Shown one piece after another: positions 23,601 through 38,600 of a stretch of 64,000 nucleotides of DNA. Origin of the DNA: Paracyclopina nana (Eukaryota; Arthropoda; Copepoda; Cyclopoida; Cyclopettidae); contig JAGUCH010000002.1 of assembly GCA_019096065.1 (NCBI GenBank), positions 2,368,501-2,432,500 of the forward strand. The letters run 5' to 3'. Each line of letters opens with the position of its first letter. Within the stretch, counting starts at the first letter, position 1. A program made the translations under genes and the position numbers. The notes beneath the pieces were generated by a model that had not been told where the DNA came from, did not search any database, and saw only the letters and a program-made list of their open reading frames with translations.

Positions 23601-26600
23601 TGTAAAAGGTTGCGGCTCATCCTGGTCTTTTGCAAGAATGCCTCGACTATTTTGGTCATCTTCTTCAACTGGAGCTGGCTGTTTGAGCAGGATTTCCTCA
23701 ATTTTGTCTTGCAAGTCGTCTGAATCCTTGTCAGAATTGCTTATAATGTTGTTGTTCTCCACCTTGTTTTGCCCATTAATGCTTCTCGGCGCCTCAGGAA
23801 TCGAATGAAGGATGCTTTCAGTTGTCATCACTAGAAATAAATTTGACAGTTTGCCAGATTTCCACCTTAAAAAATTAATTAACATGCATACCAGTGTCTA
23901 AGAAAAGGGTAGGGAAAGACAAATCGTTGTCTGCATCATTCTCCTCCAAATCTCCATTGATATTTTCTTGGAACTTTGGGAAAATGAAATCTCCGAAATT
24001 GATGGAAAATCTCCTGCACCAGACTGAAATCCATTTCAAGTCCTGAACTTTGACTTGAGGAGGCAAAGTGAGGACAATTTTGGCATCTCCATTAAATCGC
24101 TTCAAAATTGGCGCATCGCGATCGTCGTAATTGAAGAATTTGCCGCGAAATGGATGAGCCAACAAAATGCCATCATCCGAGGGCTTGGAGTCTTGGATGC
24201 CAACCCAAAAGTATGCATCTGGGCCCGAGCCATCGTACTTGAAGTCTTCAATGAGAAGCCTTTGATTTCCCATTGAGTAGATGGAGCCACTGATGCCATG
24301 GAAATAATTGGTGAATTCTCCCAAATACTTCTTCTCCATGTTGTCATCTTCCTCCAAATCCTCCTCTTTTTCTGTATAAAAAAAGAATGAGATGTCAGAG
24401 AATGTCAATTTTTTCATTAGTTTCCAAGAGCTTCAAGGCCTTGAATGCCTCTCATTTACAAATTGCTAAAGTGTTTTTCATAGGTGGCGCTGCGTGTGTT
24501 TACAAGCAAATATCGGGCGTCCCGGCACGGCGGCTTCGGCCGTCTGCTCTTAGCATCTTCAGAAAGTGACTTGCACCTATGTCAAATTGAGAAAAGTTTC
24601 TCTGATTTGTCATTCAAAATTGCCAGTTGTTGGCAAGCCAATATTGGTGATTTGGTTATGCTTGTCAATCACTCAAAATATTATCGGCACTTTCCAATTT
24701 AATTTCTCTGGAAAAAAACCGTTTCCCCTCCGCCCAATTATGCTGCTGCTGCTGCTGGTCTAAAAAAGCTGTGTGGTAAAGCTATATCTTGCAATCATGT
24801 TCGTGCAATTTTCATCATCATCTTGTTTAGCTCATCCATCTTGGATGGGGGAGTATTGATGCATGCTCACATATTTTGGAACTAAACATGTAATCTGAAT
24901 TGATTACATCATTTTCGGCCCGAGTCATCTACTAAAGCCATGGCTGCAGTGATTTGCATACAAATAACAGCCTATAGTCAGTTTCAACCATTTTCCCATC
25001 AATCAGCTTTTATTACACCACTCTCCTATGCTATGCGAGTCTTTGTGTACAAAAATCAGTTTTTTAAATGGTCTTGCCTTGTAAGCGTAATTGTTTATTA
25101 ATTATAATTTGATGAGCTGGATTTGCACACTCACCGCAATGAGTGCAAAATTAGCCGTGGCAATTTGTAGTCTTTCCGCGCAACTTGGCTCTCAAATCAG
25201 AGTTCTTGCATTTACTCCAACTGCAAAATGGCGTCGGCGGCTTTTGAAAGCAGAGCGAATTTTTGAATGATCCCGTATTTTGTCATGAGTGCAAAAAAGG
25301 GCTTCATTTTACGTGCCAAACCCACCATATATTATCTGAGCCATGATCGATAGTGATGTAACGTAAAATCAAGCTGGAGTCTAATTAATCAGAGCTCGTG
25401 GAAGCAATCATCAACGATGTGAAGAAATCTAGCCAAAATAGCAATTTTCCCTGCAAAAGCTCGACCTTTTGTGATCAGTTCGCACGACTTCTGACCATTA
25501 TCATCCTCCTCAGCAGCAGATGGACTCACACAGATTACCCACTGGGAAATGCAATTCCTGGGCCAATTATTTTAAGGCCATCCATTCCAAAACAGCCCAA
25601 TTTTATGGGTCAGCACATAAAATATTGCTTGGAATCTAGTATGTTTTCCTGCTATGTAATATGTAATATAATTGAATAAATGGAATTGAAGAGGGTCATC
25701 TGGGGCTCGTTTTAGATGTCTGTTTGTGTTGTTTAACAGCAAATCGTGAGGCCTTTGCCACGCACGGGAGGAAGGCAAGGTTGCCCAATGCTTTGATCAA
25801 GATCAGCCATGGTGGAATCCTGTCACAATAATTATTAAAAGGTGTCCTTCAGTGCAGCGTTAAAAGCAATGCTAACTCATCCCCAATTGCAAAGGAGCGT
25901 ACTAGTATATGGCCAGAAATGGGGAAATATTTTTAGGGCACTTTTTTAATGGAATTTCTCCTGATCATAAGGCTCAGAAGACCATTAGCCATTGCTGGCA
26001 GTTGATGGCTGTAATAATTTCTTTTATCGCCGTTTTGAGAAAAAACGTGAGGCATCATTAGTATTCCAAGCAAGCTTTGAGATGGCATTGATACGACATT
26101 TAATGAATTGGCCAAGTGTCCAAAGGGTATGAAGTTTCAACACGTACAAAGCATATTCAACGAAGAACGACCTTCTCAAAAAAATTAATGGGTTTTAACA
26201 GCAGCAGCAGGAGCTTCCATATTCGCGCATATGCAATTTTGACGTCAGAGAGACATTTCGCATCAAAAAGGAGCAACAATCTACATGACTGCAAAAATTG
26301 CTGATTTTTGAACTTCCTATCCGAAATCGCTGACAGGCTGCAAAGTCTGCACATTTTTAGTGACATTTTGCATGCTTGAAGATTCCCCAAAACAACCCCA
26401 AAAATTGGAATTTTAAGCTTTTTTTTCAAAGAAAAAATACTTAGGTATGTGTGAATCGATCGCTTTTTTTTTAAATGCCATAAAAATCGAAGGGTTGAAG
26501 GCGAGAGAGGAAATGACTGGCAATATGGAGGAAAAGCCAGATGGATGATTTTTCATTTGATGTCAGGGAGTGGTGTTATTCATGGTCAAGTTTATATGCA

Positions 26601-29600
26601 AATCCAATGTTGAGATGAGTAGTGGCGTTGGCTGTGGGGGTCAAAAAGGGCCCATTGTTGTGGTCAATAGAGTCAAGGTCTGACTGGAATTTTTTCTGCA
26701 TGACAATCAAATCTTCTTCACCAGCCTGGAAATTCTCAATCACTCACGCCAATGCATGACAGCGCATCACTCTGTATTGGTCCCTTTCATTACCTTGATC
26801 TCTTTTGCATTAACGAGGGTCGTACCCAGGACCAACTAAGTGGGTTGGGTCAGCGCAAAAAAATGTCAATAACCCTATAGGCATCTTTGTCATAACAACT
26901 GCATTGATATGGGGCAACCCTAGCGTGATTTTAGGGCAACACTTGGGAGCTAACGGAAGCGGCTGTGTTTAAGCACAGAAAAGTAGCTAATTGTCTCTTT
27001 CTCGATTCAGCAATTCAATTACAAGACCCAATTCATCAGGAGTGAAAGCTTTTTAGTTAAAATAGTCAAGAGTTTTGAGGCTTGGTGCATGACTTTACTT
27101 AAATAAAACTGAAAATGCGCCTTAAAGTAGTAACCAAGCAAAGTTTCCTGCAACTGTCAAGTGTTTTTCAAAAATGTCGCCAGAGTTAAGAGAGTCTTAA
27201 ACAGATAGAGAATTGGCAAATTGCTTGTGACTAGCTCAGTTAAAATGAATTTGTACTATATTTTTGGCTTACCTTCAGGACAAGATTCTTCTCTTCCACA
27301 TAAAATGGTCTGAATGGAATCTTGCTCCTTGCATGGCTGTCCATCTTCACTAGAGGGCGTGGCAATGCCCCTTTTTCGCGTCTGGCTTCCACCCCGCCCA
27401 CATGTGACACTGCAGGTTGACCATGAGCCCCAAGAGCCCCACGAGCAGTCCAAAGGCCGGGCATCTGCAAAGGGAAGGAATTTGTTAAGTATATTATAGA
27501 GTTACACCACTACCAAAGAATTCTTGAACAATTAATGACCTTAGAGCCTTGACATGAAAAACTCCCACTCCCCAAGTAAGCATACTATGGAACAAAACCC
27601 AGGCATGTCAAGGCAGCCGCTTATTTCTAAAAATCCAACATTTTTAACGCATACCTGAAGAATGTGCGCGAGAGCTAGTCGGCTATTTTGTGGGCAAAAA
27701 TCTGGTAGCTCTTTTTGTCCATTTTCTCATGTGCGTAGCAGTGTTATGCACGTATTGCTCAATGCTCGGCCATTTTGGAATTTCTGCATAATTTTACATA
27801 GCAGCTTAGCAGTGATAATGACTGCTGCTCAGCTCCGAAAACGGGATACATTCAAAAGATCATTCATCTTCTTTTTACCAATTGTTTTCCACCCAAAAAG
27901 AAGACTTTTCTTATACCTATCATCTTTCTAAGAAGGCACTCAATCATAAAATATGACCATACGAAGAATTTGACGTGGAGGGCTATTAAAGCAAATAATT
28001 TACGTTCAAGTGTCATTATCTACACCCAAAGTCCTGAGGGTTTCCACCTCATCAAAATGTCACCCCTTCAGCTAGGAATTTCCTACAACTTTTGGCCTTG
28101 CTGAGAAAATTAAAAAAGGCTGATTTAATTATCCTTCTGGTGAATACTAACGCAAAAAGCCTCTGCAGAATACGAATGTGATTACTTCTGACAATGGTCA
28201 GGAATGTGTTTACAAGTGACATATTCCAACTGAGGAGAAAAAGCTGACAAGGTCAGAGATCAGTAAGTAAAGCTTAAATCATAAAAGGATGAGCCGGTCT
28301 TTTTAAAAGTACTTTATTACTGCGCACGTGCTACCGCACCGAGTATTATAATAATTCTCGCGCGCCGCGAGATTACACTTAAGGGCGTTCTCATATCGCA
28401 GTTTGGTCTAACCAAAACTGATTTTAGTTAAACCACACTGATTCTGGTTAAACTAAACGCTACAAGAATGCTGACTTTTGTCCGGACAAAAGTCAGTTTG
28501 GTCTAACCAGTATCAGTTTTGGTTAAACTAAAATGCGATATGAGAACGCCCTATAATGTGCAAAAAGTCGGCCTTCAAGCCGAATTCCTCGATAGTAATT
28601 TGCAATTTTCATTCATTTTTCCAACAAGTGCTCAAAAGTTGTCCTCAAGGTGATGATGCCAATGGTGCTCAAGGTGACAAAATTTCGCATTTTTCGCCAT
28701 TCCCGACCAAGATTGACAAGTTCAATGTTGGTTGGTGCAATTTGGAGCTTTATCAGCTAACGCGAGTCTGGCTAAGGCATGGTTCACCTGCTTATAATAT
28801 CTGATATTTTGTCAAAATATCGGAGCGAAATACTGAGAAGCTGAGAATTTCGATGCTGTTGTCGGATGGCTTTTGGTACCCAAAGACCGAATCCGAAGAA
28901 AAAACTTAAAAAATGATTTTGGAAGTACCTGATATTTGCCAATATCAGCATAATATCGCTCGATATTTTGATCATAATATCGCAGGTGAACCAGGCCTAA
29001 ATGACTTCATTTAAGCTTTGTTTTGAAGTCGCGTTTTTGAGCAGAAAAAAGCGGAAATGAGCCCACTTTTCCTGAATCGTGGGTGGATGCGCGCATTTGT
29101 TTCCTCAGCTGTAAGCAGCTAAGGCCCTGTTCACCTGCAATATTATCAGCAAAATAACGCGCGATATTATGATGAAATTTGCAAATATGTGGTATTTGTT
29201 AAATCATTTTTAAGATTTTGACTTCGGAATCGGTATATTGGTACCAAAAGCCATCCTACACCAATATAAAAATTCTCAGTTTCTCAGTATTTCTCTCCAA
29301 TATTTTGCCAAAATAACGGCCATAATAAGCAGGTGAACAGGCCCTAAATATCGCAGAAAATAATTATTGTTATGCGCACCTAAAAATGGTGCCGAAAATC
29401 ATTTACTTGGCAAGGCAATAATTGTATTTGTCTGGGATCATTCAGCATAAAAAGAACTTTACAATCATGCTGGAAGCTGGGTCAGCTGTTTGTTTACATT
29501 TGAGCGCGTCGGTAAACAAACAGCTGACATTTGGCGGCGGAAAATCCCAAAAGAAAGAAAGGAAAATTAATTTGCTTGCCAAAGGTCAGTTTCCGCCTGG

Positions 29601-32600
29601 ATTCTTGGAGGCAATCAAATTGATCAATTAGCAGAGATGTGTGATAATTCCTCGATATGTCAATCTATGGCATGCGAGGATTCCTGACATTTTTGGCGGT
29701 TTTCCCAATAGCTCACCAGTAAATAACGCATCACGCAATCCTCCTCCTTCGGGCTTATTTAATGGATCCCCAGCTTAGCCAGCATGATTATATTGCTCAC
29801 TCTAAATAGAGTTTCCGGTGTTCCCAAGCGTTAAATGCTGCTACATGTTTCTTTTGTGGCATTTGCATTTTGAAGAGGTTTAGTTTTGTTGGTCGAGCCA
29901 AGCAATATTCCAGAATTGATGCATAAGTCAAAAGGTCGAATATCTATTGGTGAATTAATGAGGTTCTTGTTCGCTCATTAAATTAATAAAGTACTTGCTA
30001 GTTGATTGAAAAAGTTAGCTCTAAGAAAGGATGGAGCTTGTACTATTTTTTCTGTGTAATGTCCTTTACGGAAAATAATTTCAGCAAGTTCATGCGTGCA
30101 TGGATAATTTGTTTTCATATATGGACTTGGGAGTTTTGGCTGATTGAAAATAACTGCACGAGGCAATTACGAAATTGGGCAGCATTATGTTATAAGTGTG
30201 CAGAAATCCCCACCACCAGACATTTATTAAGGATTTCAGCAAGTCTGGCCATAAATTGTGGGTGTCATCATTTTTACAAGCTTTTGGCGTCCTTAAGGCC
30301 CGTTTTTTCTTGCCCCATTCCTCATCTCAGCTGTGCTTGGTTCCACAACACAAGGCGCATACGTTATAAAAGTACTATTTAAAAATCCGCAAAAAGCCAA
30401 TATAAATTCTGACTGGCTTTTATTTAACTCAAAAAATAAATTAATTTTTTTTAGCCATTTCAATTGACAACCTGATTTTTATGTGCCTTGTAGTTGAAGA
30501 GCCTCACCTCCTTAGTGTAAGATGTCATGGTCATGCGTTTTGGTGCAGATAGTACACTGCAGACTTTTTACATTTTTTTCTCCTTTTTACTTAAATCAAA
30601 ATTTACTGAAAGTGGGCTTTTCGCAAGAGCTGTTTTGCTGATTTCTTCATATAGATGTAAAATGACACGCACTTTTCGAATTAACCGAGTTTTGGGCTAG
30701 AAAATGCATACATATGTATGCTCAGTCAACCACTTCCTTATGCAGCAATTAAGCAAACGTAAAGATGGCCCTTCTTCCTTTTGAGCTCTTTTTTTCGTGG
30801 ATCGAGCATAAAATCTAAATAGAGCATTGTGCTCAAATGTGTTTGCACTAATCAGATGCCATTTTTCTGACCTTAACATTTTGAAAAGCAGCCGAGATTG
30901 GGTTTTCAAGGTGCAATCATCATCTGATTTTAGGCATAAATATTTCGTGTAGGAGTGCTGGAGAAATGCTGTATAAACGGTACTCATCTGCTTATTAGTG
31001 GGCATGACACCTCCAATATTGCATAATAAACAAAAGCCACATAATTGCCCGGAAAAACCACTTTTCCAAATGACATTATTTTCATGTAGCAGAGCCCACC
31101 AAACATTTCCTTTTCAATTTTTGAGCTACATTTGTCACCATTACTCTTCAATTCTGGCCCTACTTGCAAGTCACCATTTTTTTCAATAGATTTGTGGCTT
31201 ACCTGCAAAAAAGAAGAAGAAAAGCAAGTTCAATGTCGTTTTCTTTCAGAGCTGGCTAATTTGCATTCCTGCCTGTGTTTTTGCTGATCAATAATTTTCT
31301 CTAAGGCTTGGACAAGCCCAAGGTCAGACCCATCCCTCATAATCAAGCCAAGAATCGTGACGACAATTTTCAATCATCACTTATTATTATAAACATAAGC
31401 GAATTTTGCAATAAGTTGAGCGAAAGAAAAAAAGCTTATTTTGCCAAATCATCATATATGTATAGCAGCACATTGAGAATGACGAGCAAAAAGAGAAACT
31501 TCAAAGATGCAAATTCAGAAATTGGCATTGACTATTTTGGCCCAAATTGGCTGATTTTGACGGAATTTCTTTACATGGCCAAATTAGGCTAATGTCATTT
31601 TTTTGTGGCATGTTTCACAAAAAGCTTCATCAGTCATCACTTGAATGAGACCTCATGTTTTTGTCACTTTTTTACCTACAGCTGCACAAAAGCCAGCCTT
31701 GTTAGCCATAATTACTGGCTAGCACACAAGTTAAAAGGCATACTTGCAATTGAAGAATGTCCCCCAAAAAACAGGAATTTTTAGCGCATCAAAAACAGCG
31801 GTTTGCGCCTTGCAAAAAATTAGGCTCGAGTCATCTTTTGATAAGGTCAGAAAAAGCGGTAGAGCTTCCGTGTCAGATTTTGATTTTAGTGCTGAATTCT
31901 GGAACTGAGCAATGGGAGCGAGCCGATTTAGTTGAGGCATTATTATTTCATGATTGATGGCGTGGGGAAGAGGGGTTTCTTGAATATTATTAACCACGTC
32001 CTCTCCCCTTTTTTTCCTCTCGCCAAGGCGACAAATACTAAAGCTCAAGAAGAAGACTCGGTGACCTTTAAACCCAGCATCTTCACGAGATCTCTCAATA
32101 TAACTTGCTTGAGGCCACCCTAATCATCATCATCATCATCATTTTTGAAGCAAGTAATGACCCATATGCTTTATGCATCATACTTGCGCTAGCTTTCATT
32201 TTTTGAAAGGCTTACATGAAAAAGTCCGCCAAGAACTGCTCTGTCATTTCTTTAAGAGCAATTAATTGCCAAAAGTGGATCCTTTGTTGTCATTTTTACT
32301 TATAGAATTAGCAGATCGGACTCCAAGTCAAGCCCTACGTAAAACACATTAATAAATGCCTTAGAAACATCGGCTCGATTTTTGATTGCTAATTTAAAGG
32401 TGGGGTCATATGTTGTATACGGATAAAAAAATGGATAGGCATGAAAAATTCAGCCCACAAATTGTCCTTTGTGCACTATGGCGATGACAATAAAAATATT
32501 TTCTTCACACCCACTTTAAAAGGTGATATGGGAAAAAGGGATCTGCTGATACGAGTGCATTATTTATTGGATGGGCCACCAATTCATAAGAATTGAAAAG

Positions 32601-35600
32601 CAATCTTGATGCCCGGGGCAAGGCTCAGCTTTACAAAATCATAATTTACAAGATTACATCAAAGAATAGCACCGACACCTGACCAGTTGATCATCAAAAT
32701 GATCCTTATTATTGCTGCTTCAATGAGTCGGCGGCCATCTTTAAAATACCTCTTTTCGGCTCACGATTGATTCTCGAAAGGGCAATTATGGGCACCATGA
32801 TGGCGGCAATATGACAATTGTTACTTTTCATTATGGCCACATTCGGAATGGAAATTACAGTGAGTGTGTGTGAATTGTTAACCTTGAAGGAGCGTCGTAC
32901 GTCGTCGTCGTCGTTTTTGGCCCTAAGGCTCAGTGCGTCCATGTAATCATCTTCATGCCAAAGAAATCTTCACCAAAGGGAAGAAGAAGAAGACAAAAGC
33001 ACAATAGGGGGAGTAGTAGTGGTCGTCGTTACTATAAAGTCATTGTGGCAGCATCTCCATCGAAATTGGCCGAAAAAGGTCGTGATTTGGTCAAGGACCC
33101 AACAAACATCTTTTAAAAGCAATATGTATGACAGATGACCTCACGGCGTTTATTTATCGCCAGCTTTGCCACATCTTGATGGCTTATTTATAGTTTATAG
33201 ATCGGGGCTCAAATATCACCGCTCGGTTTAATAGGATGATCTATTGACCGCTTCTCATGTAAACAATCAGCTGACGCGCGTGTTACAATGGTCAGCTGAT
33301 TTTTGACGCTTGCGCATGTAGGTTGTAAAAACGATATTTGGTTTAGGGGAAATTGCGAATTGAGACTTTACTTATTTCGCCTTTGGCCCGTCAAAAATGC
33401 CAAAAAAGGGGAAATAGCCAGAAATCCACCTCTGGTATTTTGCCCTTTTGACGGTGGCTCCATCTAAAGGAGAGAAGGAAAAACACTCTACTAAATCTCT
33501 TTATTCTGCCTATCAAAAGTGAATTTATGCTCACGTCTGGAATTTGAAAATGAGAACAACCGGCTGGCTGCTGTCTTTTACTGATTTTTTTCCAACTTTT
33601 AAGCTGATCCTCTAGTGGGAACACGTGTGTGTTTGCATAGCAAATTTTCATAGTAGTAGTAGGTCTATTGTTTCATTTCAATTCGTCGTAAGAGGATCCC
33701 TCAGAGTCCTTCAAAGCGCATATAAAACGATGACAAGTGGCTCCTCATCTTCTTGAGATCTTAACTATCATTTTTGAAATGGGGTCATCTCCCGAAATTA
33801 CAGGCTTGCATGTGTGGTCGCCATATTTTCATTTCTTTCGCAACCTTGGGCGCCCCAGAAATTGCAGTAGTATACGCAATGTCAAGCAACGACAACAAAC
33901 AACAACTTGCAGCCAGAAATCGGAGCTGATTTGACAAAAAGATGCAAATGAGAGCAATGTCAAGGCCTAAAGTGTAATTCCACAAATTTGCCAAATTGTT
34001 GCATTTGTCAATCACTGATGAGTTAATTGGAGCCTTGGGGGTAAAATCAAGGATATGAATCTGCCATGTTTTTCCCCGCGTTGCTCTCAATTTGCCCGTG
34101 CTTTTTTTATTAAGTAGTTTTACGCGCGCGCAGAGCTGTTGAGAAGAGGCCACCATAAAAAGTGCCATAAAACAGTCCATTTCCCACTCAGAAACCAGAT
34201 ACATAGTCAAAGGAAATTCAAATGAATAGCGAGGATGTCCTTCGCCCCAAGAAAATCCTTCTCCTACCTTTTTCTCAAATTATGCAATGAAAATGCCTGC
34301 ATATCTTTATCAGCCCCTTTGTGAATAAGGCCTGGTTCACCTGCGATATTATGATCAAAATATCGAGCGATATTATGCTGATATTTGCAAATATCAGGTA
34401 CTTCCAAAAACATTTTTTAGATTTTTTCTTCGGATTCGGTCTTTTGGTACCAAAATCCATCCTACAACAGCACCTAATTTCTCAATTTCTCAGCATTTCG
34501 CTCCGATATTTTGACAAAATATCAGCCATAATATGCAGGTGAACCATGCCTAAAATTGTTAATCACCCTCATAAAACTGACTTTTAATGGGGGGAAAAAT
34601 TAACCCCTTTGTTTCATAAAAAGCCTGTGAACGCAACTATGGCGTACATTTGGCTAGTCATGATGATGCTTTTTTCTCGTCAAGATATGGCTTTGGGCTC
34701 GGCCATAAGAGAAATGAACAGTTAGGGCATATTTACCAAAAGTAGTGATATGCCCAATGTGGGAGTGCTGAGAATCATGAAAAGTTCCAGGCAAAAAGGG
34801 AAGTTACATCATTCGACGACTCTGTGTGAAAAACTCCCTCTATAAGGAGTTTGGTGCAATCAAGAAACAAAAGTCACTTCTTCTTCGCGCCGGCGGAAAA
34901 TAACGCCCCAAATAATGAAACCATTAGGGCTTTCACTACACACAATTTGCACAAAGATTAGGGCGGCCAAGAACCCGGTCACACCCCTCTGGAATTCACT
35001 TTCAGCGAATTAATGGCTCAAAACTGGCCGAAAACCACGTACCTGATACAAATTGCAACAGAAAACAAAAAGGCTAAAAAAATTAAATTTGGTATAAAGT
35101 TAACATGGCTTGGAAAGATGGATGAATTTGCCTCTTATCAGTCGTGGTAATTTTGAGCGCAAAGTAACGTTTCTGCTCGAAAAGTAAGGTTATTTTTTGG
35201 CATTCTGTGAGAAGAAATCAGTTTTTGGTAATCTTTGCCGGCGAGAGAGAGAGATGGGCATAGGACTGCATTATTATTATCCCCTCTCGGGTCGGGGCTT
35301 GAACTTGACAAGACAAATGAAGGGCAAACCTTGTTCATGTCATAGATCTTTGATGATGTAAACTCGACAAGTGAGCCGCAGCCGACGCGCGCGCAGCCTC
35401 CGCGCGTTCAAATCTCCACTGCTGCGTAAACGCGCACACTCGCGAGCTGAGCCCTCTTCTTCGTCTTCTTGGTAGCTTAACTGTTTTCCATACATTAAGG
35501 AAAGCATTAATTCCAATTAGGCATCCGTGACTCAGCCAAAATTCAGCCAAAACCAAAATGTAATAACACGCAAGAGCTTAAAAATAGGGAGAGGTGTTGG

Positions 35601-38600
35601 GGGGAAAAATGGGGTTGTGACATTCACACGTGCTTATCTTTTTATGTATCAGCCCTTAATATGGGCATGAAAAAAAGACAATGGATTTCGTTGTGAAGGC
35701 GAAGATAATTTCACCTTTTCTCCATATGATCTGGCATCAATTAAAGCTTGGAGCCTTAGAATGAGAGGATTTTTCATCTTCGTCGTGAAAACCGGCTCAT
35801 TAGCAAATCTAGCGGATTCTTATGCCTACTCACACTTGCATTATTATGGACGGAAGACAGCCTTGAAGTTTTATAGCTTTGCTTTGCTGGCTCATCACCA
35901 TACCGAGTGTACGATAGAAATCTGCCAATATTTTTAAATGCGTTTCTTGTAACATACGAAATCTGCTTGGAAAAAATTCAGAATAAGCAAGATATCTTTT
36001 GTATTTTTTGGATTTGAACATTTCTTGGCTCCTCAATTTTTTATTTCGTAAATCTTTTTAAATCGGTACTTTTTTGCTGTCAAACGACCTTGACAGCTGA
36101 GAAACGGCTCATCTTTGTTTACTTTGCCCAGAAGCTATATCTGATGCTAAGTGCATTTTTATGAGTATTTTCCTAGGTGAATATGCCTAAATATTGAGAC
36201 AGGCTCTTTTCCAGCATGGGAAAGGTCAAGCTGACAAATTTTTTTGAGGGGATTTGAATTGAATTTGGTTGACCTTAAGCAGACATCCCACTAGCATAGT
36301 ATAATGTTTACGCGAAAATGCATGAATAAAGGTTGACCGCGCGTGGCAGCGGCGCGCAGGTGTCGTCAGCTGATTTATTATGAATGGGTGGAAGATGCTG
36401 AAGGTCACGTGACCAATAGAAATTGATGCTAATTCGCCATGCGATGTCAAAATGCGCCTAATATGAGAAATCGAATACACATTGGAGATTGCGGAATAGA
36501 TAAAGTGACTTGCACCACCATTATTGATTATTTTATTATGAACATTGACTTTGCTCCATACTTTATCATCCTCTCGAATTTCACCATCTCACACAATAAT
36601 GGGACTGCATCATTTTTAGGCTTAGAATACTCATACTTGCTGTTGTTTTGTCCCACCACAAATAAAGTCTGAGTTGCACGATTCTGGCTGTTGCTCAGCT
36701 TTAGTTCTTCTTCCATTAATAAATCTCTTTTTGATAAGGTCAACCTTTTTCACAGTCATCGTGTGGTAGTAGTTCGCACACACATCTTATGATTAATTTC
36801 GGCTACTCAACAAATTGTATTTCATTCGTAATAATAATAATAGTGCAACACCAAAGAACAAAGAATTTGCTGTCATTGCCAGAACTGGTAACCACTTTTT
36901 TCGCGGTTTTCATGTTACGTTAGTCAAGCTAAAATACAAAGGTTTTGCATTTTCTCAAGAAACCACCTTTAAACGTAAGCCTTTGTCATCCAAATTATGC
37001 CAAACTATGATTATTAAATTAAAATCCTTTGTGTGCTCAAGCCCTGCTGACATTTTGCATTCAGAAGAGGATCAAATGGGCAAAATTAATCGATTATGAT
37101 TCTTCCAAAGTGTGACTTACTGCAAATTACATTGGCCTTTTGCACGCAGCAGAGCATCATTACAGTTAGGTTATTGCAGGAGCAGCAAAATTCATGAAAT
37201 GCCCAGATAATCTTGAAAGGGAATTTTTGGCTCGGACTCTTCGTGATGGACCAAATTAAAAAGGCGCATTAAAAGGTCAAAATACACAATATGCTTTGTC
37301 CCTACTATTACATAGTACACTAAGGGCCTGTTCACCTGCTTATTATGGCCGTTATTTTGGCAAAATATTGGAGAGAAATACTGAGATCCTGAGAATTTTA
37401 TTATTGGTGTGGGATGGCTTTTGGTACCAATAGACTGATTCCGAAGTCAAAATCTGAAAAATTATTTTACAAATACCAGATATTTGCAAACTTCATAATA
37501 TCGCGCGTTATTTTGCTGATAATAATGCAGGTGAACAGGGCCTAAATGTAGTACCACAACAAGTTGCTGGTTAATGAAATTGGCACCTATTGTGAGATGG
37601 CTGATCTTCATAAATTGCACTGTTGCCGATGTGCTTAATTCAGATGATCAGAGCGACCTTTTGGAAGCTCCCATTGTTTCTTTTGCTACCACTCAGTAGC
37701 GGATGCGTTTTTCAAATATCAAATGTCACTCGCTTAACTTATGGGCTACAAGTGGCTCAGTGTTGCTTATTAGCCTTTCAATTAATCAGTGAACAAAAAA
37801 GGCCTTTGTTCACATCATTTTTGGAGGAACGAAGGAAACCACTGTGCCACAATGGCTTGACTTGTGTGAGAGTGTGTGTGTAAAAAAGGCATAAAAGTCA
37901 TGTCCATTGTGAGGGAAAAAACGATCATAGGTGAACACAGGGAAAAATGCGCGGAATGGAAGAAGATGCATTTTGGGGCTGCTGGTGAAGGTCAAAACGA
38001 GCTGAGGTTGGACAACATCTGCTTGGTACTCATATAGGGGACAAAATACCCACTGATAATAATTTATAGCACAAATAATTGCTTGAAATTCTCAAAGCAA
38101 GAGCAGCAGGTGCCAATCAGTCATCATCAATTCAAAGAAGATGTGCTCGTGTCACACAACGTGGCATTTACTCTGTCAAGGTTTTCACACACTAGAAAAT
38201 CACCTTCTTTGGTTTTCGGGCCCACATTGGGGCAAATTAGGCTGAAATACGTTGCTCGGTTGCTCCAATTCAATTTATAATGAAGTTGATGGCTGAAAAA
38301 ATGCATCAAAATCCTTGATTGCCACGTTAGTTTATCGCCCTGTGGCAATTTTCGCGCACACTGTATGCCCTGGGTCACAATTTTTTCTTCTAAGGTAGCT
38401 TCAATAATGTCAAAATTGTGTCAAAATACAAGGTCACCGCCAACTTCTTGCGAAGCTGAAGAAACTGCATTCATCATTTGCACCACACATTCAGGCAAAT
38501 AAATGTGGAACAACTCGTTAGAATGGTTGATTTGCTGGCAGTAATATTCAGCCAGATCAGTGGAACTAATTAACAGGATATATTCAATTTGGTCTTTCGA

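Noticed and set aside
32116..32141. ATC trinucleotide runs and the TG run at 40041
   Set aside because: Ordinary microsatellites with no other structure around them.
33785..34210. 141-codon minus-strand ORF inside the large intron
   Set aside because: No homologous features; it would have to be a nested gene, with no supporting start or splice signals.
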